Source: Ardenticatenaceae bacterium
GTDB lineage: Bacteria > Chloroflexota > Anaerolineae > Promineifilales > Promineifilaceae
Reading direction: 5' to 3'
NCBI GenBank assembly: GCA_020634215.1
Contig: JACKCD010000043.1
Coordinates: forward strand, 1-50,583
Length of the DNA stretch: 50,583 nt
The notes beneath the pieces are model-generated. The model saw only the letters and a program-made list of their open reading frames with translations. It did not search any database and had not been told where the DNA came from. The translations under genes were made by a program, and so were the position numbers. Of the stretch, positions 8,200 to 14,514 are shown piece by piece; position 1 is the stretch's first letter; each line of letters opens with the position of its first letter.

Positions 8200-9219
8200 T
8201 TAAAAATACACATTCACCAACACCGCCGCCACCAAACTCAACGCCAGGGGCAGCAAAATCAAATACAGCACAATCCGCCGCTTAAACACCCCCAAAAACA
8301 TCAGCGAACTTTTAATATCCACCATCGGCCCAAACACCAGAAAGCCAATAATCGAACCCGGCGTAAAGCTACTCACAAACGACAAGGCCAAAAACGCATC
8401 CACCGTCGAGCAAACCGACAGCACAAACGCCAGCACCATTAGCAGCAGCACCGACAGCAGCGGCCCACTGCCCAATGCCAGCAGCGTATTTTGTGGCACC
8501 ACCGTCTGCATCGTCGCCGCCAGCATCGAACCGACAATCAAATACCGCGCCATGTCAAAAAAATCATCCCCGCCAACGGTCAATGCTTGCCAAAGTCGCT
8601 CCCGCACCGGCAGCGGCGCATGATCATGTCCATGCTGATCCGCCAATGGCACCACTGCCCCCGGCCGCAGCACCTCATCTGGTTGCGCCAGCGTAAACAG
8701 CAGCCCCACCCCAAAGGCAATCAAAATAGTGAACACAAAACGGCCGATTAACACCGGCCCCCAGCCAAAAGCAGCATAGGTGCTTAGTAGCACCACCGGG
8801 TTGACCACCGGCGCGGCCAGCAAAAAGGCAATCCCCACCGGCAGCGGCAACCCTTTTTGGTACAGCCGCCGTGTTACCGGCACCACGCCGCATTCGCACA
8901 CGGGAAAGGTAAAGCCAAGTAGAGAACCCACCAGTGCTGCCAAAATAGGCTGGCGCGGCACAAAACGAGCCAGCGATTCCTGGTTAACAAAAACAGCAAT
9001 GAGGCCAGAAACAACAGAGCCAGCCAGCAAAAACGGCACGGCTTCGACAAAAATGCCCATAAAAATGGTGACAAAGGTCTGGAATTGGGCGGTCAAATTG
9101 CCCTCTCCCCGCGCCACGATGCTGATCAGCAGCCCCAGCAGCAGCAACCCGCCCAGAAGCCGCCGCAAAAAAGCGGTGGGGCTGGGGTGGGCGTGGTTTT
9201 CTGCTGCTTGTTTTGTCAT
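8200..9219 (-). CDS. YcgR-type permease (DUF318, ArsP_1-like)
   Basis: A 339-residue integral-membrane permease with about eight hydrophobic segments. The family's Cys motif is present as PVCECGVVPVTRRL near residues 105-118, and a central His-rich loop HGHDHAPLPVRERL breaks the two membrane halves. It belongs to the PF03773 group that includes ArsP and YcgR. Pairing with a YcgQ-like protein and the surrounding zinc genes argue for zinc or another divalent metal rather than organoarsenical export. It is the first gene of the minus-strand run ycgR-ycgQ-propeller. Its upstream region has been remodelled by two hairpins and an IS element, and I could not find a Zur-like box there. Confidence 0.87.
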   Translation of the reverse strand: MTKQAAENHAHPSPTAFLRRLLGGLLLLGLLISIVARGEGNLTAQFQTFVTIFMGIFVEAVPFLLAGSVVSGLIAVFVNQESLARFVPRQPILAALVGSLLGFTFPVCECGVVPVTRRLYQKGLPLPVGIAFLLAAPVVNPVVLLSTYAAFGWGPVLIGRFVFTILIAFGVGLLFTLAQPDEVLRPGAVVPLADQHGHDHAPLPVRERLWQALTVGGDDFFDMARYLIVGSMLAATMQTVVPQNTLLALGSGPLLSVLLLMVLAFVLSVCSTVDAFLALSFVSSFTPGSIIGFLVFGPMVDIKSSLMFLGVFKRRIVLYLILLPLALSLVAAVLVNVYF

Positions 9220-9229
9220 AGTTCTCGTT

Positions 9230-9262
9230 AAACCTTTGAGGTCTCAAAGACCTCAAAGGTTT
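9230..9262. repeat. Perfect 15-bp inverted repeat, 3-nt loop
   Basis: AAACCTTTGAGGTCT (9230-9244) and its exact complement (9248-9262) are separated by CAA. The hairpin lies immediately upstream of the ycgR-like start codon, so it would be in its 5' leader. Confidence 0.85.
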
Positions 9263-9303
9263 GGCTCAGCTACTAGTGGTGCAACAACCTTTTTTTGTCG
9301 GTT

Positions 9304-9349
9304 GGAGTGGAGACTTTAGTCGGAACGTTCCGGCTAAAGCCGCCACTCC
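9304..9349. repeat. Imperfect hairpin GGAGTGG...CCACTCC
   Basis: The outer arms GGAGTGG and CCACTCC enclose CTTTAGTCGGAAC and GTTCCGGCTAAAG. It lies between the ycgR leader and the left end of the IS element. Confidence 0.7.
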
Positions 9350-9443
9350 GATACCCGTCAAAATTTGTTTGTCACCTTATTTTTGCGCAAACAGAGCGCA
9401 TTTCTATTCAATTTAACATAATCCATGCAAATGGAGGCCGTTT

Positions 9444-10250
9444 CTATTCAAAGTCTGAGCCACAACGGCCGTTACAGTACCTTTCCAAACAAATAATCAG
9501 TTCATCAGCGTAAGGATGCGAGGCCAGCAAATCAATTCGTTTGAGTTGTCGTGCCCGAAAATAGAGCCGACCCGGCACGGCCAACAAATCGCGCACGATG
9601 CGTTTAAGACCCCAATCGGCAAAACGGGAATCGGCTAAAGCCTGGCTATGAAAGTCAGCCAGCAAATTATGAGCCAAATCGGTGAGTAAGACCAACGCTT
9701 TTTGTGCCATGAAATTCCGCTTACGACGTGCCGATAGATGCAAACCGCTCTTATCGGCACGAAATTGCTCAATTTCAGCTCCCCCTCTCTGGTTATACCG
9801 TTGCATGAAGGCTTTCTTAGAAGGAAAAGAGAGCGTGGTGACGTAGTAGCTATGTTTGAGTTTTCCTTTATGTAAACGTCTTTTGACCACCACTTGGACA
9901 GGTTGACCGAGGTCAAAAGGGGGTGCCACCCAACCCAAGAGGCTTTGCTCATCATAGACATCCCAACGGGAAACAGAGTCGGCCAACGCTTTGGCTCGCT
10001 TACCGGAAAAGCCTTTGCCTAGCACTTGATAACCTCTGGCAAGTAGCCAACGTAGGTTTTCGTCTGTGCCAGAACCACCATCAAGGCGGTAAAGTGTGCG
10101 TTTTCGTTGCTCTGGTGCTAACTCAAATGAACTTTCGACACCTAGCACCGCTTGTTGCAAACATTGCATGGTCAACTGGTTACCTGGAAACAGGCCAGAC
10201 CATAAGGTTTCGTGGTAAGAAATGGCATTGACACGAGCTAATTGGCGCAC
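9444..10250 (-). CDS. DDE transposase, C-terminal frame
   Basis: This frame encodes the C-terminal 268 residues of an IS1380/IS4-like DDE transposase. The likely second catalytic Asp is in LYRLDGGSGTDENLRWLL. The C-terminal block (KALVLLTDLAHNLL onward, ending with VPGRLYFRARQLKRI) resembles the IS1380 group. It has no good start of its own: the homologous reading continues upstream out of the other frame at an A7 run (about 10257-10264). One slip of -1 nucleotide at that run, or one extra A in the transcript, would fuse ASGKK to NRIVRQLARVN and give a normal-length protein of about 460 residues. It may be a programmed frameshift or a decayed gene. Confidence 0.8.
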   Translation of the reverse strand: MRQLARVNAISYHETLWSGLFPGNQLTMQCLQQAVLGVESSFELAPEQRKRTLYRLDGGSGTDENLRWLLARGYQVLGKGFSGKRAKALADSVSRWDVYDEQSLLGWVAPPFDLGQPVQVVVKRRLHKGKLKHSYYVTTLSFPSKKAFMQRYNQRGGAEIEQFRADKSGLHLSARRKRNFMAQKALVLLTDLAHNLLADFHSQALADSRFADWGLKRIVRDLLAVPGRLYFRARQLKRIDLLASHPYADELIICLERYCNGRCGSDFE

Positions 10251-10816
10251 AATCCTGTTTTTTTACCACTGGCATACCCTTTTTGACCTCCTTCTGCCTG
10301 TTGTCCACAGGGTAAAGCCGATAAATCAAAGTCCAATTCCAAAAAGGCACGCCAATCATGATGTCGGACTTGGCTACAACGGTCGCTGATTTGGCGAACG
10401 GCAAGCTCCAATTGAGCGAGATTCATTTGAGTTAGGTCATCCAGACCCCTAGAGAGGGTTGATTGGTCAGCAAAGCCACTAATTCGTTTGACTTGTGCCA
10501 ATTGTTGCTCTGGACGAAGTTTCGTATTGACAACGGAAATGTACTCACAGCCGGCTAGAATGCTCACCAAGGTCTGTTCGAGCTTCTCAGCCAGCGTAAA
10601 ATCGCCGTTTTGGGTCGCTGATGTGACTGATTGTAAAGGTTCTAGGACTTTTTCGGCCTCATAATAAGCCAACAAAGCCGCTAGGGGTGCATATTGAGTG
10701 TTAGTAAATTCGTGGGTCAGACCCAATTCCAGCTTCATCATTTCACGCTCCTCTTGCTCTAAGTCAAATGAACTTTTTGAGGATCGTGGCACAATGTCTG
10801 AAAATAGCCTAATCAA
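10238..10816 (-). CDS. DDE transposase, N-terminal frame
   Basis: This frame encodes the N-terminal 192 residues of the same transposase. It includes a helical N-domain, then the block DQSTLSRGLDDL and the first catalytic Asp region FLELDFDLSALPCG near residue 165. It terminates shortly after an A7 run, in the tail GLCAN. The following frame continues the transposase immediately. The two overlap by about 13 nt on the minus strand. The product alone would lack two of three catalytic residues, so it is either the frameshift precursor or a regulatory truncated form. Confidence 0.78.
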   Translation of the reverse strand: MIRLFSDIVPRSSKSSFDLEQEEREMMKLELGLTHEFTNTQYAPLAALLAYYEAEKVLEPLQSVTSATQNGDFTLAEKLEQTLVSILAGCEYISVVNTKLRPEQQLAQVKRISGFADQSTLSRGLDDLTQMNLAQLELAVRQISDRCSQVRHHDWRAFLELDFDLSALPCGQQAEGGQKGYASGKKTGLCAN

Positions 10817-11033
10817 TACCCAAAATCGGAATAGAAATGCCCTCTGTTTGCAGCTAGGTGTTCAAAATGAATAGAAACCGCCTCTGTTTGCACGTTTTCG
10901 TGCAAAAATAAGGTGTCAAACTACTAGACATTATCGGAATTAACTTTATGTCACGCAAAGGCACAAAGACGCAAAGGAAAAATGCTTGGCGACTTGGCGA
11001 CTTGGCGTAAGAAATTCTTATTTCCGATAATCT

Positions 11034-12038
11034 CTACTGTAAACCGCCAACCAATGTCGCTACATTGGCCTGCATCATGCCGATGTAGCTGTCGGCACCA
11101 CTGCCAACGGGGCCAATGGCACCGGTGTAGAGGGTCAAGATTTGTACCGTGTCGCAGGAGTCAAGTTCATTGGCAACGGCCGTTCCCAACTGCCCACTCG
11201 CCGTCGTCTCCGCAAACAACACGCACACCCCCGCCTCCTCCATCGCCGCCACCAGTGCCACCAAGTCACTGGCCGACGGCTCCGCCAGCGTGCTGGCCGC
11301 CGGGATGACCGTCCCCAGCACCGTGAAGTGATAGCGAGCGGCAAAATACCCCAGCGCATCATGGTTTGTCACCAGCACCCGCCGCGCTTCAGGAACGGCC
11401 GTTAACCGCCCTTCCATATCCCTTGCCAGTTGGTCAAGCTGCGCCGCATAGCGTGCCGCATTTTGTTTATAAACTGCTGCATTGTCGGGGTCAAGCTGAC
11501 TCAGCATCTGCTCAATATTGCCCACCCAAATGGCGACGTTAGCCGGATCAAACCAAACGTGGGGGTCAACAGCCCCATGTTCATGGTCATCTTCGTGGTC
11601 ATCACCAAGCAGCCGTGGCACAACGCCGGCCGACACCGGCACCAGCGGCGCGTTTTCGGCAATGTTCACCAGGTCATCCAGCAGCCCTTCTTCCAAATTC
11701 CAGCCGTTGCTAAAGATGATGTGGGCGTTGGCAACGGCCGTTAAATCTGCTGCCCCCGGTTGGTAGCTGTGCGGGTCTTGCCCCGCCCCCACCAGCGTAG
11801 TCAAGGCAATGGCCTCGCCCCCCACCTGCGCCACCACGTCGCCAATGATGCTAGTGGTTGCCACCACGCGCAACTTACCCCCGTCCAGCGCTACCGGCTC
11901 CAGCGTGGGCAGAGTAAGGGTGGTGGCAGATGTGGATGGTGATGCCGGGGAAACGGCCGTTTCCCCGGCACCACCGCCACACGCCGTAAGCCAGACCGCC
12001 CATAGCCCAGCCCACAAAACAAATCTTATCTGTCGCAT
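11034..12038 (-). CDS. znuA: Zinc ABC transporter substrate-binding lipoprotein
   Basis: A 334-residue cluster A-I binding protein. The signal peptide ends at a lipobox LTAC (Cys20). The mature part has the metal-site elements of ZnuA/TroA proteins: DPHSYQP near 80, an acidic His-rich loop DDHEDDHEHGAVDPHVWFDP at about 150-170, and NHDALGYFAARY. The His-rich loop favours zinc over manganese. The start was set at the ATG at 12038, since a GGAG lies 8 nt upstream; longer in-frame TTG and GTG starts overlap that ribosome site. The gene has been cut off from znuCB-zur by an IS element and other genes. Two Zur-like palindromes abut its start region. A 26-bp perfect palindrome centred on AACGGCCGTT is embedded after the lipobox. 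Confidence 0.93.
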   Translation of the reverse strand: MRQIRFVLWAGLWAVWLTACGGGAGETAVSPASPSTSATTLTLPTLEPVALDGGKLRVVATTSIIGDVVAQVGGEAIALTTLVGAGQDPHSYQPGAADLTAVANAHIIFSNGWNLEEGLLDDLVNIAENAPLVPVSAGVVPRLLGDDHEDDHEHGAVDPHVWFDPANVAIWVGNIEQMLSQLDPDNAAVYKQNAARYAAQLDQLARDMEGRLTAVPEARRVLVTNHDALGYFAARYHFTVLGTVIPAASTLAEPSASDLVALVAAMEEAGVCVLFAETTASGQLGTAVANELDSCDTVQILTLYTGAIGPVGSGADSYIGMMQANVATLVGGLQ

Positions 12039-12057
12039 ACGTGCCACTCCTTTCAAA

Positions 12058-12100
12058 CGATATTTTGTATCACAAGCCAGCTAAATGATACAAAATATCA
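12058..12100. promoter_or_regulatory. Two tandem Zur-box-like palindromes
   Basis: CGATATTTTGTATCA (12058-12072) and TGATACAAAATATCA (12086-12100) are each imperfect 15-bp palindromes of the TGATA-N5-TATCA type. Together they form a perfect 14-bp inverted repeat with a 13-bp spacer. They lie 20-62 nt upstream of the znuA start codon. The second matches the box upstream of znuCB-zur at 13 of 15 positions. Zur as the binding protein is an inference. Confidence 0.68.
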
Positions 12101-12225
12101 GTAATTTGTCAATAAAAAGAGCCTGCAAGCCAGCTAAGCCTGCAAGCACCTATTAAAAACGTGAACAAATCACGATTAATACAGACGAAATCTACGGCCG
12201 GCTATCGCCCGTCATCCGCCGTCCA

Positions 12226-13056
12226 TCACCCCCGACCCGCCGCCACAAATGACCACACCGCCTGATACATATCCTTACTCTTCACCAAGCTCTCCCCCAC
12301 CAGCACCGCATTCACCCCAATCTTCCGCATCGCCCGCACATCGGCCTCACTCTTCAACCCGCTCTCCCCCACCACCAACACCTCCGGCGGAATCAGCCCT
12401 CGCAACCGTGCCGTCGTATTAAAATCTACTTCAAACGTTTGCAAATTGCGGTTATTCACCCCCACAATCCGCACCCCCAGCGGCAGCACCCGCGCTAACT
12501 CCTCTTCAGTATGCACCTCCACCAGCGCATTCATCCCCAGCTTGTGAGCCAACTCCAGCAGCGATTGCAGGTCGCCATCCCCCAACACCGCCGCAATGAG
12601 CAAAATTGCGTCTGCCCCAGCGGCGCGTGCTTCGTGAACTTGGTAGGGATGGAAAATGAAGTCTTTGCGGAGGATAGGGATTGGGGATTTGAGGCTAGAG
12701 ATTGCTTCTTTGACATCCCGTAAATGTTCCAGCGAACCCTGGAAATGCCGCGCATCGGTTAGCACCGAAATGGCGGCCGCCCCAGCCTTATGGTATGTCT
12801 TGGCAATTTTTACCGGGTCATAGTGCGGCACAATCAGCCCCTTGCTGGGCGATGCTTTCTTGCATTCAGCAATCAGCGACACGCCGGGCTGCGCCAGGGC
12901 AGCATAAAAATCGAGCGGCGGTGGAGCCACCCGCGCAAATGCCCGCACATTTTCAAAAGGTATTTCGCGCATCGTCTTGGGCAACTGCTCCCGATGGTGC
13001 GCCATGATCTCGTCCAGAATTGTCCCACGCCGTTTAGAAGTGTTTGATACGCTCAT
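12226..13056 (-). CDS. trpC: Indole-3-glycerol phosphate synthase
   Basis: A 276-residue TIM-barrel enzyme that closes the indole ring: 1-(2-carboxyphenylamino)-1-deoxyribulose 5-phosphate to indole-3-glycerol phosphate. Catalytic and binding segments are present: IAECKKASPSKG, the ILRKDFI lysine strand, LVEVHTEEEL, GVNNRNL and VVGESG. The ATG at 13056 (MSVSNTSKRR) was chosen; the frame is open to 13119, but that extension only translates a dispersed repeat. It is last in the trp series and is followed by znuA. The gap to trpD holds the family A repeat at 13075-13157. Confidence 0.95.
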   Translation of the reverse strand: MSVSNTSKRRGTILDEIMAHHREQLPKTMREIPFENVRAFARVAPPPLDFYAALAQPGVSLIAECKKASPSKGLIVPHYDPVKIAKTYHKAGAAAISVLTDARHFQGSLEHLRDVKEAISSLKSPIPILRKDFIFHPYQVHEARAAGADAILLIAAVLGDGDLQSLLELAHKLGMNALVEVHTEEELARVLPLGVRIVGVNNRNLQTFEVDFNTTARLRGLIPPEVLVVGESGLKSEADVRAMRKIGVNAVLVGESLVKSKDMYQAVWSFVAAGRG

Positions 13057-13074
13057 GATCAGGGAACAACGAAT

Positions 13075-13157
13075 GTCATTTCGAGGTCCTCCGAGAAATC
13101 CCGCTCTCATAACCACCATTTGAGCGGGGTTTCTCCTCGAAGACTCGTCGAAATGAC
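13075..13157. repeat. Dispersed inverted repeat, family A copy 2
   Basis: It starts GTCATTTCGAGGTCCTCC and ends with the complementary CTCGTCGAAATGAC. The inner arms are GAGAAATCCCGCTC and GAGCGGGGTTTCTC. It lies between trpD and trpC. Confidence 0.85.
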
Positions 13158-13167
13158 ATGGCGTTAT

Positions 13168-14193
13168 CTAAAAGCTATTGGTTTTCTCCACCCACGCTTC
13201 CAGCGTCCGCAGGGCGGCACCGCTGTCAATGGATTCGCGGGCTTCGGCCAGCCCGGCCTGCATGTCGCCACACTGCGCGCTTAGGGTGGCGGCGGCGTTG
13301 AGCAGCACAATGTCGCGGCGTGGCCCTTGGTCTTGGCCGCTCAACACGTCACGGGTAATTTGGGCGTTTTCTTCCGGCGTGCCGCCCACAAAATCATCTA
13401 CGCTGGCGCGAGCAAAGCCAAAATCGGCCGGATCCAGCTCGTAATTTTCCACCCGCCCGTCCGCGTGCAAACGGCTGACGCGGTTCATGCCCGTTGTCGA
13501 AAGTTCATCAAGCCCATCGGCCCCATGCACCACATATGCCCCCTGGCTACCCAATTTTGCCAGCACGTTTGCCATGACCTCGGTCAAATCGGGGGCAAAG
13601 ACACCAATGAGCTGGTAGGGGGCGCCGGCCGGATTCGTCAGCGGTCCCAAAATATTGAAAATGGTGCGCTGGCCGATTTCGCGGCGAGGTGGCCCGGCAA
13701 AGCGCATGGCCGGATGGTGGTTGATGGCGTAGAGAAAGCCAAAGTTGGTCTCCTGCACACATTCGGCCACCTGCTCCGGGGTCAAATTCAGGTTGCCCCC
13801 CAGTGCCATTAGCACGTCGGCGGAGCCGGATTTGCTGCTGGCGGCGCGGTTGCCGTGTTTGGCGACCTTCACGCCATACCCGGCCACCACAAAGGCGGCG
13901 GTGGTGGAGATGTTGAAGGTGTGTTTGCCATCGCCGCCGGTGCCAACGGTATCTACAATCAACTCGTCACCCTCAACCGGGATTTGCACGGGGATGACGT
14001 GGGAGCGCATGGATTTGGCGCTGCCCGCAATTTCGTCCACCGTTTCCCCTTTCATCCGCAGGGCGGTGAGGTAACTGCCAATTTGGGCGGGGGTTGCCTG
14101 CCCGGTCATGATAAAGTCCATGGCCGCTTCGGCCTGATCAAATGTTAGATTACGGCCGTTTATGACCTCCGCAATCGCTGCTTTTATCGCCAT
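13168..14193 (-). CDS. trpD: Anthranilate phosphoribosyltransferase
   Basis: A 341-residue enzyme transferring phosphoribose from PRPP to anthranilate. The PRPP/Mg segment GTGGDGKHTFNIST is near residues 87-100, KHGNRAASSKSGSADVL is near 113-129, and an anthranilate-site region FAGPPRREIGQRTIFN follows. The length is typical. The ATG at 14193 overlaps the stop of the upstream 104-aa gene by 10 nt, suggesting translational coupling. It is part of the dispersed trp series, with trpC just downstream and trpG separated by a large protease gene. Confidence 0.96.
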   Translation of the reverse strand: MAIKAAIAEVINGRNLTFDQAEAAMDFIMTGQATPAQIGSYLTALRMKGETVDEIAGSAKSMRSHVIPVQIPVEGDELIVDTVGTGGDGKHTFNISTTAAFVVAGYGVKVAKHGNRAASSKSGSADVLMALGGNLNLTPEQVAECVQETNFGFLYAINHHPAMRFAGPPRREIGQRTIFNILGPLTNPAGAPYQLIGVFAPDLTEVMANVLAKLGSQGAYVVHGADGLDELSTTGMNRVSRLHADGRVENYELDPADFGFARASVDDFVGGTPEENAQITRDVLSGQDQGPRRDIVLLNAAATLSAQCGDMQAGLAEARESIDSGAALRTLEAWVEKTNSF

Positions 14194-14498
14194 TCTTTTC
14201 CTCTTTTCCAGTAATCGGTATTCGGTATTCGGTAATCAGTACCACGCCTCACCCCTAACCAGTGCCGTTCTTGAATGTCAAGGTTTTGCCGACTTGTATG
14301 AACAAAATAAAGCTCTCTTGATGGGTACTCACTATGCAATTCACGGTAACGCTTCATAGTAGCAGCACCATCGCCACAACTTTCAATGACAGCAATACGG
14401 CTTAATATGCGTTGGCTTTGAGCATCTGTATATGCTTCCAACGCTTCAATAATAAGCCACTGGTTCGGATAAGTGATACAAATCTCTGCCCATGTCAT
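14184..14498 (-). CDS. Small conserved hypothetical protein
   Basis: A 104-residue protein. Its first 85 residues (MTWAEICITYPNQWLIIEAL to RHWLGVRR) look like a small soluble alpha/beta family that I recall from cyanobacterial and Chloroflexi genomes without an assigned function. The last 19 residues come from the ATTACCG-type heptamer repeat and read GTDYRIPNTDYW. They are probably not part of the original fold. Its stop overlaps the trpD start. Placement between an M16 protease and trpD gives no clear role. Confidence 0.65.
   Translation of the reverse strand: MTWAEICITYPNQWLIIEALEAYTDAQSQRILSRIAVIESCGDGAATMKRYRELHSEYPSRELYFVHTSRQNLDIQERHWLGVRRGTDYRIPNTDYWKRGKEWR
14210..14242. repeat. Heptamer array inside the 3' end of a gene
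   Basis: Units GTAATCG, GTATTCG, GTATTCG, GTAATCA run in tandem. They are translated as the C-terminal tail of the 104-aa protein. No complementary arm is obvious nearby. Confidence 0.7.
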
Positions 14499-14514
14499 TT
14501 CGTAAACACCTCAC

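Larger units (their letters stand above)
9367..10921 (-). mobile_element. IS1380-like insertion sequence, 1.55 kb
   Basis: The ends are 20-bp terminal inverted repeats with one mismatch: GTTTGTCACCTTATTTTTGC at 9367-9386 and the complement of GTTTGACACCTTATTTTTGC at 10902-10921. Inside each end there are further copies of a GAATAGAAA-(C/T)-GCCTCTGTTTGC-like motif (10831 and 10869 on the right; complements near 9384-9408 and 9431-9449 on the left), likely transposase binding sites. No target duplication is obvious. The element encodes a transposase in two overlapping frames. It separates znuA from the other zinc genes and has only one AACGGCCGTT. Confidence 0.85.

Noticed and set aside
9220..9443. 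A Zur-like box upstream of the ycgR-like gene
   Set aside because: Only hairpins and the IS left end are present; no TGATA-N5-TATCA match was found, so zinc control of this pair is not supported by an operator here.
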